From assembly GCA_914767715.1 (NCBI GenBank), contig OU612072.1:10912001-10976000 (forward strand): a DNA stretch of 64,000 bases. The letters are read 5' to 3'. Position numbers and translations under genes: made by a program. Position 1 is the first letter of the stretch; every line of letters starts with the position of its first letter. Below the pieces are notes generated by a model. It was not told the DNA's origin and did not search any database. It worked only from the letters and a program-made list of their open reading frames with translations. Source of the DNA: Membranipora membranacea. Taxonomy: Eukaryota; Bryozoa; Gymnolaemata; Cheilostomatida; Membraniporidae. Below, one piece after another: positions 25,784-37,777 of this stretch.

Positions 25784-26395
25784 GGCCCGAGCCGAACTTG
25801 GCCCGAGCCGAACTTGGCCCGAGCCGAACTTGGCCCGAGCCAAACTTGGCCCGAGCCAAACTTGGCCCGAGCCAAACTTGGCCCGAGCCAAACTTGGCCC
25901 GAGCCAAACTTGGCCCGAGCCAAACTTGGCCCGAGCCAATTTGGCCCGAGCCAAACTTGGCCCGAGCCAAACTTGGCCCGAGCCAAACTTGGCCCGAGAC
26001 AAACTTGGCCCGAGACAAACTTGGCCCGAGACAAACTTGGCCCGAGACAAACTTGGCCCGAGCCAAACTTGGCCCCAATTAGTAAAACTTGGCCCCAAAT
26101 ACTAAAAATTGGCCCCAGATACTAAAACTTGGCCCCAGATACTAAAACTTGGCCCCATGCAATGAAACTTGGCCCCAAATACCAAAACTCGGCTCCAAAT
26201 ATAAAACTTGGCCCTATTAGTAAAACTTGGCCCAGATACTAAAACTTGGCCCCATGCAATGAAACTTGGCCCCAATTAGTAAAACTTGGCCCCAAAAACC
26301 AAAACTTGGCTCCAAATATTAAAATTGGCCCTTATTAGTTAAACTTGGCCCAAATACTAAAACTTAGCTCCAAATATAAAACTTGGCCCCATGCA
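25784..26395. repeat. 16-bp and 20-bp minisatellite array in copy B intron
   Basis: About 17 nearly identical copies of GGCCCGAGCCAAACTT (16 bp) run from 25784 to about 26075. They pass into a 20-bp form such as GGCCCCAGATACTAAAACTT up to 26395. The array starts some 30 bp from the acceptor of the last lipoxygenase exon. Neither strand of the 16-bp unit contains a stop in any frame, so all six frames are open. These long frames are artefacts. Confidence 0.95.
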
Positions 26396-26888
26396 TGCCT
26401 CATACAATATTAATCTCTCGCAAGTGAACTATATACTAGGCTGAGTAGGAGTTTCTTGTACAGATGTTTAGCCGCCCAGTTCCTATCATTTAAGACAGTT
26501 CTACAGTATTACCTGGCGATGCAGCTAGTTGGTCATGTCATTGAAACTAAATTGTATAAATCTCGCTCAAATGAGCTTCCATGTGGCATATATTAAGTAT
26601 TACAGAAAACCACCTTAAATAAATAGTCGATATAATGAGCGAACATGCTAATTGTTACCGCATTTATGGTCTGCTTACTGTACGTTTATTTCTGGAGTTA
26701 TCTGTGTTATGCTTTAAGAAGGCAATTCTGAACTCAAACAACAGCCACAGTATTCTGGTTTGTGATAATTGCATCATAAAAGTTTCTTTTAAACCTGTGA
26801 GCATGCCATCCCTAAAGAGTTCCATGTTGCTAATTTTTGCATTCTTAGTATTTAGCTGTCCATCGTGGCCGATGATGACGTCTTTCGT
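26396..26888. other. Intronic spacer, nothing supported
   Basis: Short open frame 26635-26898 on the plus strand lies partly over the LINE 3' end and has no supporting features. Confidence 0.4.
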
Positions 26889-29800
26889 CTACGAATAAAT
26901 AGTCTCCAATCGTCTCTGCTTCGGGATAGGCTCTGCCAAGATCTGAGGGGGGTCTCCCGATCTTTCAGGGTTTCTTTTGATGATGTCCTCGTATCTCAGC
27001 TTTGGGCATGCAATTCCATATGTACCATCAGTGAGTTGTGAGTGCAATATAAGTTTTGGTATTCGGGTGTTATCTAGACTGTGGAAATGACCGGTCCTGC
27101 TGAGGCATCTGCTGATGAGAATATCGTACATGCCAGGTAAGGAAGTTGTTTTTAGGATCCTTTCATTTGATATAAACTGCCACCACTTTATGTTGAGTAT
27201 CTGTCTCAGGTGTCTCATCATAAATGCATTAAGTTTATAAACAGTAACCTTGTACACAAACCAGGATTCGACACCATAGAGAAGAACTGATAGAACAATG
27301 GCTCTGTACACAGCACTTTTAGTCTTGATGGTAGGATCCTTATTGTCCCATGTATGATCTCTGAGTCTCCCAAAGGCTTTTGAGGCATTGGACATGCGTA
27401 TCTCCAGTTCAGTGTCGAGCTTGTTGTCGTTGGTGTCAGTTGTACCAAGATGCTTAAACCTGCTAACCATAGCAAGGTTTTCACCATCAATATGGATGTC
27501 ATCTCCTGCGTCAGATAAGCCCGGTGAAGGTTGGTACATCACCTCAGTCTTTTTTATGCTAATCTTTTACCCAAACTGTTTGGCTGACTGGGCAAAACCA
27601 GATATAGTTTCCTGTGCATCTGCATGGTCTTGAGCAACAACTGGAGTATCATCTGCAAATATAAGTTCACGTACCAAAGCCCTTTCACCTGCTGACTGAT
27701 GTATTCACTCCTTTTTGTAGGGCCGACACAAGATTGGTGAAATTGGCAGGACAACCAAGTTTCTCTAGAATAGCCCACAAGGCATTTCTGTTCACAGTGT
27801 CAAAGCCAAAAGTCAAAACACCATTACATCCTCGGCTCAACATAATCTTCTTGAATTTGCTTCAGGAAGAATACCATATCTACAGTGTCTTCGCCTGCAA
27901 AAAATCCACATTGTGCCTCTGGGAGTAGGTCCTCTGAATAAAGGCTCAGCCTTTTGAGTAACACACAGGCTAATACTTAACAGGTGTTGATAGAAGTGAG
28001 ATGCCTTGATATTTCCCACAGAGACGTCGATCACCTTTCTTAAACAGGGTTATAAGCTGAGCATCCTTCCAATCTTGTGGAGGCTCTCCGCTCTTCCAAG
28101 AGTCAACAATGATCTCATGGTGTTGCAGGTGCTGCACTAGTAGAGCCACTCTGAATATGATATTTCAGGGTGTATTCTATCTGCACCGGGTGACTTTCCA
28201 TTGCTGAGCATATACATAGCATTGTTCACTTTGTCCAAGTCAGGAGCATCATCAATCTCATTGCTTTCATTGAGAAGAGTGTTGAGATGTTCTGTCCAAC
28301 AAGGGAGAAGGTCTTTTTCTCAGTTAGTAAAGTCGGATTGTCGGAGGAAAGTAGCTGATCAGATTGATCAACCCTCGGACCCCGTACTGCCCAAAGTCCT
28401 TGATGGAAACCTCTAGTGTCATTCATGTCTGCCAGCTCCTGTAGTTCAGCAGCTTTACTCTGCCACCATTCATTTTTCAATTCATGACATTTCTTTTGCA
28501 GACGACATGAGTAGTGTCTAAACCTGTTTTTGATGGATCTGGTATTACGATTCAACATTTCATTCAGGGCATGGTTACAAGCAGCTATCGGTTCACACAG
28601 TTCTTTATCGCTCTCCTCAAACCAGTCTGCATATTATCTCTCCACATATTCCAAGATTTCTTTGTACACCTCATACACCGTTGACTTGAATGCGGACCAT
28701 TATTCTCTTCCACTGAGCCTGCCAGAGCAGGGAGCTTTTCATTCATGTTAGTTTCTAATTCACTTCTGATGGTATCAGACCACATAGTGTTAACATTGAG
28801 TTTTCTAGGACGCTGACTTGATTTACACATGAGCTTCCGCACTCTGAGCCTGGTGTAACACCTGTTGATGATGTGATCAGTGCTGCAGTTGGCACTAGCT
28901 CTAGTATCACTGATGTCACACAATTCACATTGGCGGTTGACAATGAAGTCAATTAGGTGCCAGTGTCAAGCCCTCGGATGCATCCATGTGTTTTTATTGC
29001 TAGCTTTGTGCTTAAAGCTCGTATTCGTTTTCACCAGCTGATGTTCAGTACAGATAGACAGTAAAAGCTCACCATTAGAATTAGATCGTCCAGTTCCAAA
29101 TTTTCCAAACACATTATTCCAGATCTCATTATCTTGGCCAACTCTAGCATTAAAGTCACCTAGGAACATAATTTTAGCTTCTTTAGGTACTGTCATCAAG
29201 GTGGAATCCAGCTGCCGATAAAACTGTGCGATGTTCTCAGGGCTATTCGTCCTTGTACCGTAAGGTCGCGTATTGTAGCTGCATGGTTAATGTCCATGAG
29301 TGGTTAAAACTTAGTCAAGCACACCGCAGTTATAATAAGGGCATTGTTTCCAAATTCTATAGGCAGGCGGCTAATCAGTGAACATACATACTAACTCAGT
29401 TGTAACATGCTAGCAGCGACTATATATCTCTTATTTTTATTACCAATATCTGACCTCAGAAGAGACATATAAGGATGTGGAGCTCAATGTATTGACCTTC
29501 AAGGTCAAGCAGTTGTTGCCTCGTTACACCTCCATAAAATTATCATCCAATTAGAAACGATCTGACCAATAGTTAACCAATCAGCATTCTTCTTCCCCAA
29601 CCAGTCGATGCAATGGTTATTATTATGGCAGACAGAAATGTATCATAATGTCTTGTTTTGAAGAAGTTAGTAGGACAGCTGACGGCTGTGGTCAGGTCTG
29701 TGCAGTGTGGTGGGAAGGCATTAGCATGTAACACATAGTGTGCACATTTCTTGATCATTATATTGCCTGGGCGGCTAAATATTGTGGTTAAATTACAGTG

Positions 29801-30205
29801 GGCTTGCTGGTGTGATATGGCTAAAATCTGTGTTTTGTTTCCTAAATTAATCCAGGCCTGTTCACCAACAAGCCACGTGGTTACAATACGCTACCTAACG
29901 GTAGGTGCATACACCGCAATGATAGTACAATATCTGTTCTTGTTTAGAGGGAGTTTAAGGGTGATCATTCTATCATTTACAGATTTGGGGGTCTTCAGTC
30001 ATATTGGCGATGACAGCATTGATTCACTCTTCATTTCTGAGATCTTAGCACTACCAGTATCACCACAACAAGCCTCACTTAGTGCTTCAACATCAATTCT
30101 ATATTTCTTTAGCTCTTGTACAATGATGCGACTTCGCCTTTATGGTCTATCTGCTCTATCACGATCAAGCATCGTTCTAATGTTCAACAAAGCAAAATTC
30201 AGATC
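26889..30205 (-). mobile_element. Degraded APE-type non-LTR retrotransposon (LINE)
   Basis: In minus-strand order: endonuclease N-part near 30180-29905 (LNFALLNIRTMLDRDRADRP, KNRYCTIIAVYAPT); endonuclease C-part 29250-28920 (IMFLGDFNARVGQDNEIW, NTWMHPRA); linker with HYSCRLQKK (28558-28226); reverse transcriptase with FDTVNRNALWAIL (about 27810) and FADDTPVVAQ (about 27650); thumb/C-terminal domain 27542-26889 (VSRFKHLGTTDTND, YRAIVLSVLLYGVESWF). Multiple frameshifts and stops make it inactive. The endonuclease resembles the family often mislabelled craniofacial development protein 2-like in databases. A separate TIR element interrupts it. It sits in the last intron of lipoxygenase copy B. 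Confidence 0.85.
29258..29901. mobile_element. 644-bp TIR element with TA target duplication
   Basis: Terminal repeats start CCGTAAGGTCGCGTATTGTA on the left. The reverse complement of the right end starts CCGTTAGGTAGCGTATTGTA. TA flanks both sides (29256-29257 and 29902-29903). Removing the element restores a continuous LINE endonuclease reading (YAPT followed by RTNSPENIAQFY), which confirms the limits. TA duplication and length fit a non-autonomous Tc1/mariner-type element. No transposase is visible. Confidence 0.85.
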
Positions 30206-30322
30206 ATAAGCTGTTTGCAATTTTTATCCTTGGCGACGTCCTGCCAGTATGTATTTTATTTCTTGTGAGACTTCATGATCCAAATTGGAATAAAGCTTGC
30301 AAAGGATTTGAAAGGCTACTCT

Positions 30323-31319
30323 CCCAGCCGGCAAGGCTTAGCCAGCAACCTTTTGAAGAGGTTGCCAATGGGCAGCTTTTTTGTTGGCCAATATCCTCTG
30401 ACATCACCTGTCTTTGATGGGTATGCCAGAGGGAGCCACATATCCCCATTTCCCAGCAACAGATAAAAGTGGTTTTAGATGCTTCTGCTTTTTATACTTT
30501 ATTTTCTTGCCGTTGGCGATTGCAGAAATAATTTTCTGGACTGACAAAGCATAGCTAACACTTAAATCATAATGTATATACCACCTATTAGTATGGCTCA
30601 AGCATGAGAACAGTTTATTCATCACTGTTTTCAATAGTACATAGAAGTCTAGGCTGAGTATAAAAATGGTTGTCAATGCGAGGTCGATGTAATTCGCAGA
30701 CCAACATAGCCTTTATCTCCCTTAGCGGATCGATTATTTTCGAGAATTCTCCACACCCAGACACCAAACAACCAAATAAGAAATCAGCATCCCTATTTAA
30801 TTCCTGTGAACCAGTATCACATCCAAAAAATTTGAAACGGGCAAATATGTGGCCATTGATTGAATCAACTGCTTCTGGCACCACTTGCCACTCAGCACAA
30901 AAATTGGTGGTTATGAAATGATACATTTATTGTAACATGAATCATTGATTCCAGTTGAGTCTTTGCACTCTTAGGCTTAATTCTCTGAGCAAGGCAGAAG
31001 CCTTCTACAGCAGGCTCACTCAGACAGTACCCCTGACTCCCTCCCTACTGGCCTTATGAGTAACATATTAAATAAATATATATAACAAATAAATAAACTT
31101 TTCAATTTTAATATTGGATAGAGACAGTTAGCAATATCCCTGTAATATCCTTCCCTGAGAAGGATATAAAACCTATATTAAACTTCTTGAAGAAGTTGCT
31201 AAAAATCCCTCATTGGCAACCTCTTCCACCGGTCCATATGGCATACAATTGGCAACAGTGTTCAGCCTCTTCTGGTAACCTCTTTCCAACTCAGTTTAGA
31301 CAACTAATTGCCCGCTGGG
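30323..31319. mobile_element. 1.0-kb TIR transposon, copy 2
   Basis: The same family as 16876-17876, in the same orientation and 997 bp long, with ends CCCAGCCGGCAA and TTGCCCGCTGGG. It is flanked by CT on both sides (30321-30322, 31320-31321), so the 2-bp duplication is not sequence-specific. It carries the same internal minus-strand frame (30615-30926, 103 residues). Confidence 0.85.
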
Positions 31320-31619
31320 CTGAGTTTTGTAGGTTGTCAGAGCAGCCTTCTCTACAAGTTTAGGAAATTCTGTACTGGCAAGGTGAGACTATGACGAGTG
31401 CAGATCCTCAGCCTGCTGATGCAATGACCAGCCAGATGTGCTGTAGGCTTACATACACGTTGCCCTTACAGGTTGTCACGCTCCTGGCTTATTTTCATGG
31501 TTTGTTCTCCCAAAGATCCCCATCTGATTAGCCTTGTGTCCAGTGTCCATTTCACCTTACATTATACATTGAAAGTTGGCTGGACTTCATATTATCTATT
31601 ATCATATTATCAGAGGCAA

Positions 31620-31905
31620 GTTTCAGTACATATGGCCAAGTTATATATTTGGGGCCAGGTTTTACTAATTGGGGCCAAGTTTCATTGTATGGGGCCGTGG
31701 TTTAGTTACTGCGTCCAATTTTCAGTACATAGGCCCAAGTTTTAATAATTAGGGCCAAGTTTCATTTGGCGGGGCCAAGTTTTAATGAATGGGGCCAAGT
31801 TTTATTTATTGGGGCAAAGTTTTACTAATTGGGGCTAAGTTTTACTGATTGGGGTCAAGTTTCATTGCATGGGGCTAAGTCTTTTATTTGGGGCCAATTG
31901 GCGCT
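31620..31905. repeat. 20-bp minisatellite, second array
   Basis: About fourteen diverged copies of a 20-bp unit close to AAGTTTTACTAATTGGGGCC. This is the reverse orientation of the 20-bp unit in the array at 26.1 kb. It abuts the 3' end of the second LINE. Confidence 0.9.
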
Positions 31906-33372
31906 GGGCATAAACACTTCCAACTGTCAGGGCCAGGAACAGGGCAGCCGGACAGAAGCCTGCACTGTGTGATAGCTCTCACCATCGTCTCCATGTACAT
32001 AGCATACAAGGATGGGGACAAAGGTTTTTTATTGTTTTCCATTGACATGATAGCCTGCTTAATATCAGGGATAGAAAACGGACTATTGCCATCTTCTGTG
32101 GAATCAGTATTTACGAAGTTTGAAGGACCCAAGAAATCTAAAAGGAAATCTACCTCTGATCAAACAGTCAGCACTGGAGTATACAAATCTGAATAAAAAT
32201 CACATGAACGATACCCTGGCAATCATGAATCAGTTGACCAGTGCCCTTTTCCTGGACAGATTCAACAATATTAGTTTATTATGCTGCTTGATTCTTCTGG
32301 AAAAGAAAGCGGTGTTCTTCTCATCCTGCTCAAAGATTTTAATTCTAGACCTAACTCTAAGAGCTTGAAGCTTTGTCTAATTCAAATTATAAATCTCTAA
32401 TTTTACTCTTTCCACCTCAGCTTTGACGGCTGAGTTGGATATAAGCAAGTGTAGCTCATCTGATAGATTTTTAATCCTGTTTTTAAATCTAAACTACGCT
32501 CTGAGCAGTTTCAATACAAAAATATTTTGTTCTTAATCTGACACTTTCCCACCAATTTTAAAGGATTATTATAAGCTGGATTTAGTGTTTGCCACATTGA
32601 GTACAGCTCAAGGAACATGTCTCTCAATCCACTTTCACTCAAGACTGAACAATTAAGTTTCCAGTATGGTTTACCAGTAACAGGAGTCCAGTCACAGGCT
32701 AACAGTGCCAGATCCAATGATGCACAAACACAATCATGGTCACTATAAGGACAAGACAAATAATCGTACACAATGGGGATATCCCAAGGGAAATAGATAC
32801 GGTCAATTCGGTTAGCTTGATTTGCATCGTTTCCCGGCCGCCTCCATGTAAACCTTACAGCCTGGTGATTATTTACACTCCAAGAATCATGTAAACCGAA
32901 AGTGTGCACATCTCTTCAAGTTCGGAAGACCCAACCTCACTTTGAGCTGAGCCATTTTTAGTGTCTGATGCGAAAGAATGGACACAATTGAAATCTCCAG
33001 CCACAATGTTTTTGCTAGTTTGAGAAAGCGAGGCTGACAATTCATCTGATCTTAATCTCTGTCTACCAGTGGGATGGTTAGGAGCATACACACAAACTAG
33101 CCTAATCTTCTGACCATTGATATCCATGTCCACATAGCATAAACGGCCATCAGCAATGTTACGCTTCATGAGAATAGCACACCCTCGAGCGTTACTAGCC
33201 CCCTAACTAGCAACATATTCCCCCTTCCATTCAGGTAACTCAACAGTGAGTTTCCTGGACAAACACAATATCACAATCAAGGTTTTTGAGAAAAAACAAG
33301 ACATTCTGCCTTTTAGCCTGATTGCCAATACCATTGACGTTAATAGTCATAAACTTCAACTTTGTAGAATGA
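31884..33372 (-). mobile_element. LINE ORF2 remnant (Tx1/L1-like)
   Basis: The endonuclease is seen in pieces: VNGIGNQAKRQNVLFFLKTL near 33355, then IRLVCVYAPNHPTGRQRLRS and IVAGDFNCVHSF (33169-32873), then RIDRIYFPWDIP and PYSDHDCVCASL (32909-32511). Further downstream are scraps of the reverse transcriptase lead-in (FSIPDIKQAIMSMENNKKP, 32132-31884). The reverse-transcriptase core is missing and the frame is broken. Its order behind the zinc-knuckle ORF1 fits the Tx1/L1 group. Confidence 0.75.
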
Positions 33373-33530
33373 GACACGGTTGTTGTTGATTCCATATAGT
33401 TGTTAAGTGTATGGAACCAGAAAACTCTGCTAGATGAACCTTACATAAAACAGAAAGAAGAAAACATACTCTACACATTTGAAACCTCAGTTGCAGATCT
33501 CAACCTAAGAGGACTTGACTTTATTCGGTT

Positions 33531-34391
33531 CTATGTTTGGTGGCTCTGAAACCTGCAATGGAGGGTCAGCTGGCTTACTTCCCGTGTTACAACTCCCCTT
33601 TGCTCCCCCTCATGACCCTGGCTGGCTGATGTCATCACTTTTATCGCTTCCTGTATTACCATCTTGCTTCCTCCTACTACCAATTCCCCCTGTTTTTTAT
33701 TTGGGCCCCGTTTCGGTTTTCTTGCCGCTATTTTAGCCCAACTATTCGTACCGGTTTCACTGCATACACTGCAAACAATCTCGGAGGAACAGTCCCTTGC
33801 CCTGTGGCCTATCTCACCGCAGTTTCTACACTTTGGGTCGGATGTGCAGTCCCTGATCATATGACCCCCCTCACCACACTTCAGGCCTTTACGAGATTGG
33901 CCTGGGAAGTTCACCATCACATTACGGCGGCTAAAGCTAAAGTTTGACGGGGGAAAGCTCTCCAAATCCATCTTGACTTTGTATACACCATTATAAATGG
34001 ATGGGAAATCTTCATGGACAAATTTGACATGGTCCAGAACCCTGCCGTATTCCCCCATCTTTGGGTACACAATCTTCAAGTCGAACTCAAAAGGCACATT
34101 ATGCAGTGTAACCACAGTGTAAACCTCACTGCTCCTTATTATTTCAACCTCTTCAACATCCATCAATTTTCGCATCAACTCATTGTACTTTGACACAGAC
34201 TTCGCAGTGACTTCGACCCCTTTGCTGCGACCGAAATTCAGACCATCAACATCCCCCACACTAATACAATAGCTACTCAAAAAACTCATCAAATTTTTAA
34301 CAGAAGTAAATCCATCCACATGATTGAACTCCACAGATCGCTCAGATTTCTTCCAGGTCCAGCCATCACGCACCACACACACACACCTCAC
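33531..34391 (-). mobile_element. LINE ORF1 with CCHC zinc knuckle
   Basis: This is an intact 286-residue frame. The N-terminal part has VYTVVTLHNVPFEF and ends in a basic NVMVNFPGQSRKGLKCGEGG stretch. The second knuckle, CRNCGEIGHRARDC, is a perfect C-x2-C-x4-H-x4-C. The first (KCGEGGHMIRDC) lacks its first Cys. A third Cys pair (CSVC) follows. Such proteins bind RNA of non-LTR elements. It lies just upstream of the ORF2 remnant on the same strand. Although open, its partner ORF2 is dead. Confidence 0.75.
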
Positions 34392-34639
34392 ACAAGTCAG
34401 CCCTGAAAAGGGCTATTGGGGTTGGGAGCTTTTTATATCCTAGTCCAAATAATCACAGATTTAAAGAATTACTCTATAATCTGCAAGGGATAGCTATACA
34501 AACTTAATTGTTGCAGTTAAAGAGAGAGAATATGAACACAACCTTCCTCTTCGAATGCCAATTGCTTATTGATCCAAGATGCCCCTGTGCCAGTTAAGTA
34601 TTTAGCATTTAGCCTTAGGTATTCAGATACCAAGCTGGA

Positions 34640-35253
34640 TTTGCTGATTCATGTAGTACCTTTAGTAACATTTCCTGACCACCACTTTTTGTGTTGAGTA
34701 TGAGGTGGTGCCAAAGGCAGTTTATTCAATCAAAGGCTACGTATTGACTTATTTCAAATTTCCTGGATGTGATACAGATTCACAGGAAGTAAATAGGGCT
34801 TTGTGTCTGGATGTAACTAATTCTTATAACTAAGCAACTCGCTAGGGGAGACAAATGCTACTTTGGTCTACAAATTACATCGACCTAGCTGTGACAACCA
34901 TTTTTACACCCAGCCTAGACCTCTAGGGTTGGTACCGCAGTAAATGTGTACCACCGAATATAAACTGCTCTCATGCTGGAGCAATACTAATGGATGGTAG
35001 ATACATTAATATTTAAGTGTTGGCTATGTGTTGTCAGTCCAGAAAAGTTATTTCTGCAACCGCCAATGGCAAGAAAATAGAGTGTAAAAGCAGAAGCATC
35101 TACAACCACTTATATCTGTTGCTTGGAGATGGGGATATGTGGCTCCCTCTGGCATACCTATCAAAGACAGGTGAATTTAGAGGATATTGGCCAACAATAA
35201 AGCTACCCATTGGCAACCTCTATAGAAGGTTGCTGGCTATCCTTGTTGGCTGC
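34640..35253. mobile_element. 1.0-kb TIR transposon, copy 3 (inverted, truncated)
   Basis: In reverse orientation to copies 1 and 2. Recognisable segments include CACTTTTTGTGTTGAGTATG (34682) and CTACCCATTGGCAACCTC (35203), ending CTTGTTGGCTG in place of CTTGCCGGCTGGG. The far end is lost and the internal frame is broken. It runs directly into the 20-bp minisatellite. Confidence 0.7.
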
Positions 35254-35254
35254 G

Positions 35255-36412
35255 TTTACTAATTGGGGCCAAGTTTCATCTCATTGGGTTTTAGTTATTT
35301 GAGCCAAGTTTCATTGCATGGGGCAAAGTTATACTAATTTGGGCCAAGTTTCATTGCATGGGGCCAAGTTTTATATTTTGGGCCAAGTCTTAGTTATTGG
35401 GGCCAAGTTTCATTACCTTGGGCCATGTTTTGTATATGGGGCCAAGTTTTACTAATTGGGGCCAAGTTTTAGTAATTGGGGCAAAGTTTCATTGCATGGG
35501 GCCAAGTTTTCTATTCGGGCCAAGTCTTAGTTATTGGGGCCAAGTTTCATAACATGGGGCCAAGTTTTATATTTGGGGCCAAGTTTTACTATTTGGGGCC
35601 AAGTTTCAGTACATGGGGCCAAGTTTTATGTTTGGGGCCAAGTTTTACTAATTGGTGCCAAGTTTCAGTACTAAGGGCCAAGTTTTACTAATTGGGGCCA
35701 AGTTTCACTGCATTGGGGCCAGGTTTCATTGCATCGGGCCAAGTTTTATATTTGGGGCCAAGTTTTACTAATTTGGGCCAAGTTCCAGTACTTTGGGCCA
35801 AGTTTTACTAATTGGGGCCAAGTTTCAGTACATGGGGCCAATTTATTCTGATTGGGGCCAAGTTTCATTGCATTGGGCCAAGTTTTACTAATTGGGGCCA
35901 AGCTTTACTAATTGGGGCCAGGTTTCATTGCATCGGGCCAAGTTATATATTTGGGGCCAAGTTTGGCTCGGGCCAAGGTTGGCTCGGGCCAAGTTGTCGC
36001 GCTTCCAAGTTTTCTATTCGGGCCAAGTCTTAGTTATTGGGGCCAAGTTTCATAACATGGGGCCAAGTTTTATGTTTGGGGCCAAGTTTTACTAATTGGG
36101 GCCAAGTTTCAGTACTAAGGGCCAAGTTTTACTAATTGGGGTAAAGCTTTACTAATTGGGGCCAGGTTTCATTGCATCGGGCCAAGTTATATATTTGGGG
36201 CCAAGTTTGGCTCGGGCCAAGTTTGGCTCGGGCCAAGTTTGGCTAGGGCCAAGTTTGGCTCGGGCCAAGTTTGGCTAGGGCCAAGTTTGGCTCGGGCCAA
36301 GTTTGGCTCGGGCCAAGTTTGGCTCGGGCCAAGTTTGGCTCGGGCCAAGTTTGGCTCGGGCCAAGTTTGGCTGGGGCCAAGTTTGGCTCGGGCCAAGTTG
36401 TCGCGCTTCCAA
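35255..36412. repeat. 20-bp/16-bp minisatellite, third array
   Basis: About 45 copies of the 20-bp unit AAGTTTTACTAATTGGGGCC and variants run from 35255. Blocks of the 16-bp unit AAGTTTGGCTCGGGCC appear at 35955-35990 and 36205-36395. Both 16-bp blocks end in GTCGCGCTTCCAAG, and a larger segment (about 35500-36000) is repeated at 36010-36400, so the array has higher-order structure. It lies at the 5' end of the same intron whose 3' end carries the 25.8-kb array. Confidence 0.95.
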
Positions 36413-37489
36413 GAAGCAATGCATAGGTAAACACAGAGTTCTTTGCTCCACCCTATTTCTTAGTTTCATAACATTTCAACCGTCACAATTTTAAAAACTC
36501 ATCAGTCATCAGTCAGTGCAGCGCACTTATATTTAAAGTAAAATCAGCAGGTATAAAGCATGATGGATAACTCACTCTTCAGCTGCAGAAAGACTGGCAG
36601 GGTCATAAGCATACTGGACATCAAAGTCACCATTTATGCTAAGTGTTGCTGTAACGATCAACGTCTTCATAGTCTGTTCTTTGGCGGGAAGCATTTTTAC
36701 TACATCTGGCTCTGCCAATGCTGCCTGCAACACAAACCATGTTCATTAAAGTGACAGTCCTACTAGGCCATGCTTGGTATGGTTTTAAAGATCTCAGTCT
36801 GAAAAGTCATTAGGGCATATGAAATAAAACAGCCTGTGAACCTAATTGCAGTAAAACTGTTGCGAAGTCCTAAAATTGGGATCGTAGTGGATTATAGTGA
36901 TTTATTGCCTCCTCCTGACCACTATGATCCTTGCAAAAAAAATTTGAAAAAAACTAATTGCTATTTTCTACAATTTTCAATTCTTCATTATTTTTATTTG
37001 CCCTATGAACTCACAATATTCGAGTTACTTTGGTAATATATATCCACTTTTCTATTAGGACTGTCACTTTAAGATTCAACACATCACAGTCATCAAAGAT
37101 AACAAGTTCTTAAATCATAAAATATTCAATATATGAGATTATTATATCAAATTTTTTTGGGGTAGGGTCACATCGCCTGTGCCAAGCTAATTCCTGAAAT
37201 TCAACAACTGTGGGGAAAGAAGAGGTCTGCTAAGGCTGCTGAATTGCAGCAGTCAAATCAGGAGAAACACTGAGGATCAAAAACATGATCTTGCAAGGCT
37301 GCATTCTGATCCTAATTATCTATATCTTTTCATAGGCAGATATTTTATTATAAACACTATCATGACCTAATATGGGTTGTCGACCAAGCACACACATTTG
37401 CCCAAATATCTTACCTTGGTTCTCGGCCAGTCACCCCTGAGTGCTAGAGGGGTGTTTGGAGGAAACCCGTACTGGTCATACTGCCCAGC

Positions 37490-37777
37490 CGTTGAATTCC
37501 ATATCTGGAATAGCATCATTGGCTTTCTTTTGCCAAACAATAGGCTTGCAAAAATAGCCAGTCCCTAGTAGCATTCTGGAAAAGCCCAAATCATCGTCGT
37601 TGAAGGCATTTTATTACTGTCTGCAGTTTTGTAAAGGAGTTGATTTCCCAGGCTATATAATTCATGCTAGTAGGGACAGCCAATCAGAGCAATTTCAGAT
37701 GAGCCCCTGTGTTAAGTGTTCTAACTGCATGATGTTATGATCCTATTTCCATTCTAAGAAAAGAATTTAATTCTGTG
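37490..37777. mobile_element. 288-bp MITE inside lipoxygenase exon, 8-bp TSD
   Basis: TGCCCAGC occurs at 37482-37489 and 37778-37785. Between them lies a 288-bp block with weakly matched ends (CGTTGAATTCC, and CACAGAATTAA as the reverse complement of the other end) and an internal inverted pair (CAGTCCCTAGTAG / CTAGTAGGGACAG). Removing it with one TSD copy makes the lipoxygenase reading continuous from QHSAVNAG into QYDQYGFPPNTP. The 8-bp duplication fits hAT-type elements. Confidence 0.85.

Noticed and set aside
25609-26125. Six overlapping open frames of up to 157 residues on both strands with LGPSQTWPEPNLARAK-type repeats
   Set aside because: The 16-bp unit has no stop codon in any of six frames, so the frames are an automatic result of the minisatellite.
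26889-30205. Plus-strand open frames across the LINE, including 29751-30209 (152 residues)
   Set aside because: The minus strand there reads as endonuclease and reverse transcriptase motifs. The plus frames are shadows.
25638-36412. CRISPR-like array suggested by regular short repeats
   Set aside because: Units are directly adjacent without unique spacers, vary in sequence and sit in a eukaryotic intron.
35476-36494. Repeat-rich open frames (MGPSF..., MARAKFGSGQVW...)
   Set aside because: Same minisatellite artefact. No splice context or conservation independent of the DNA repeat.
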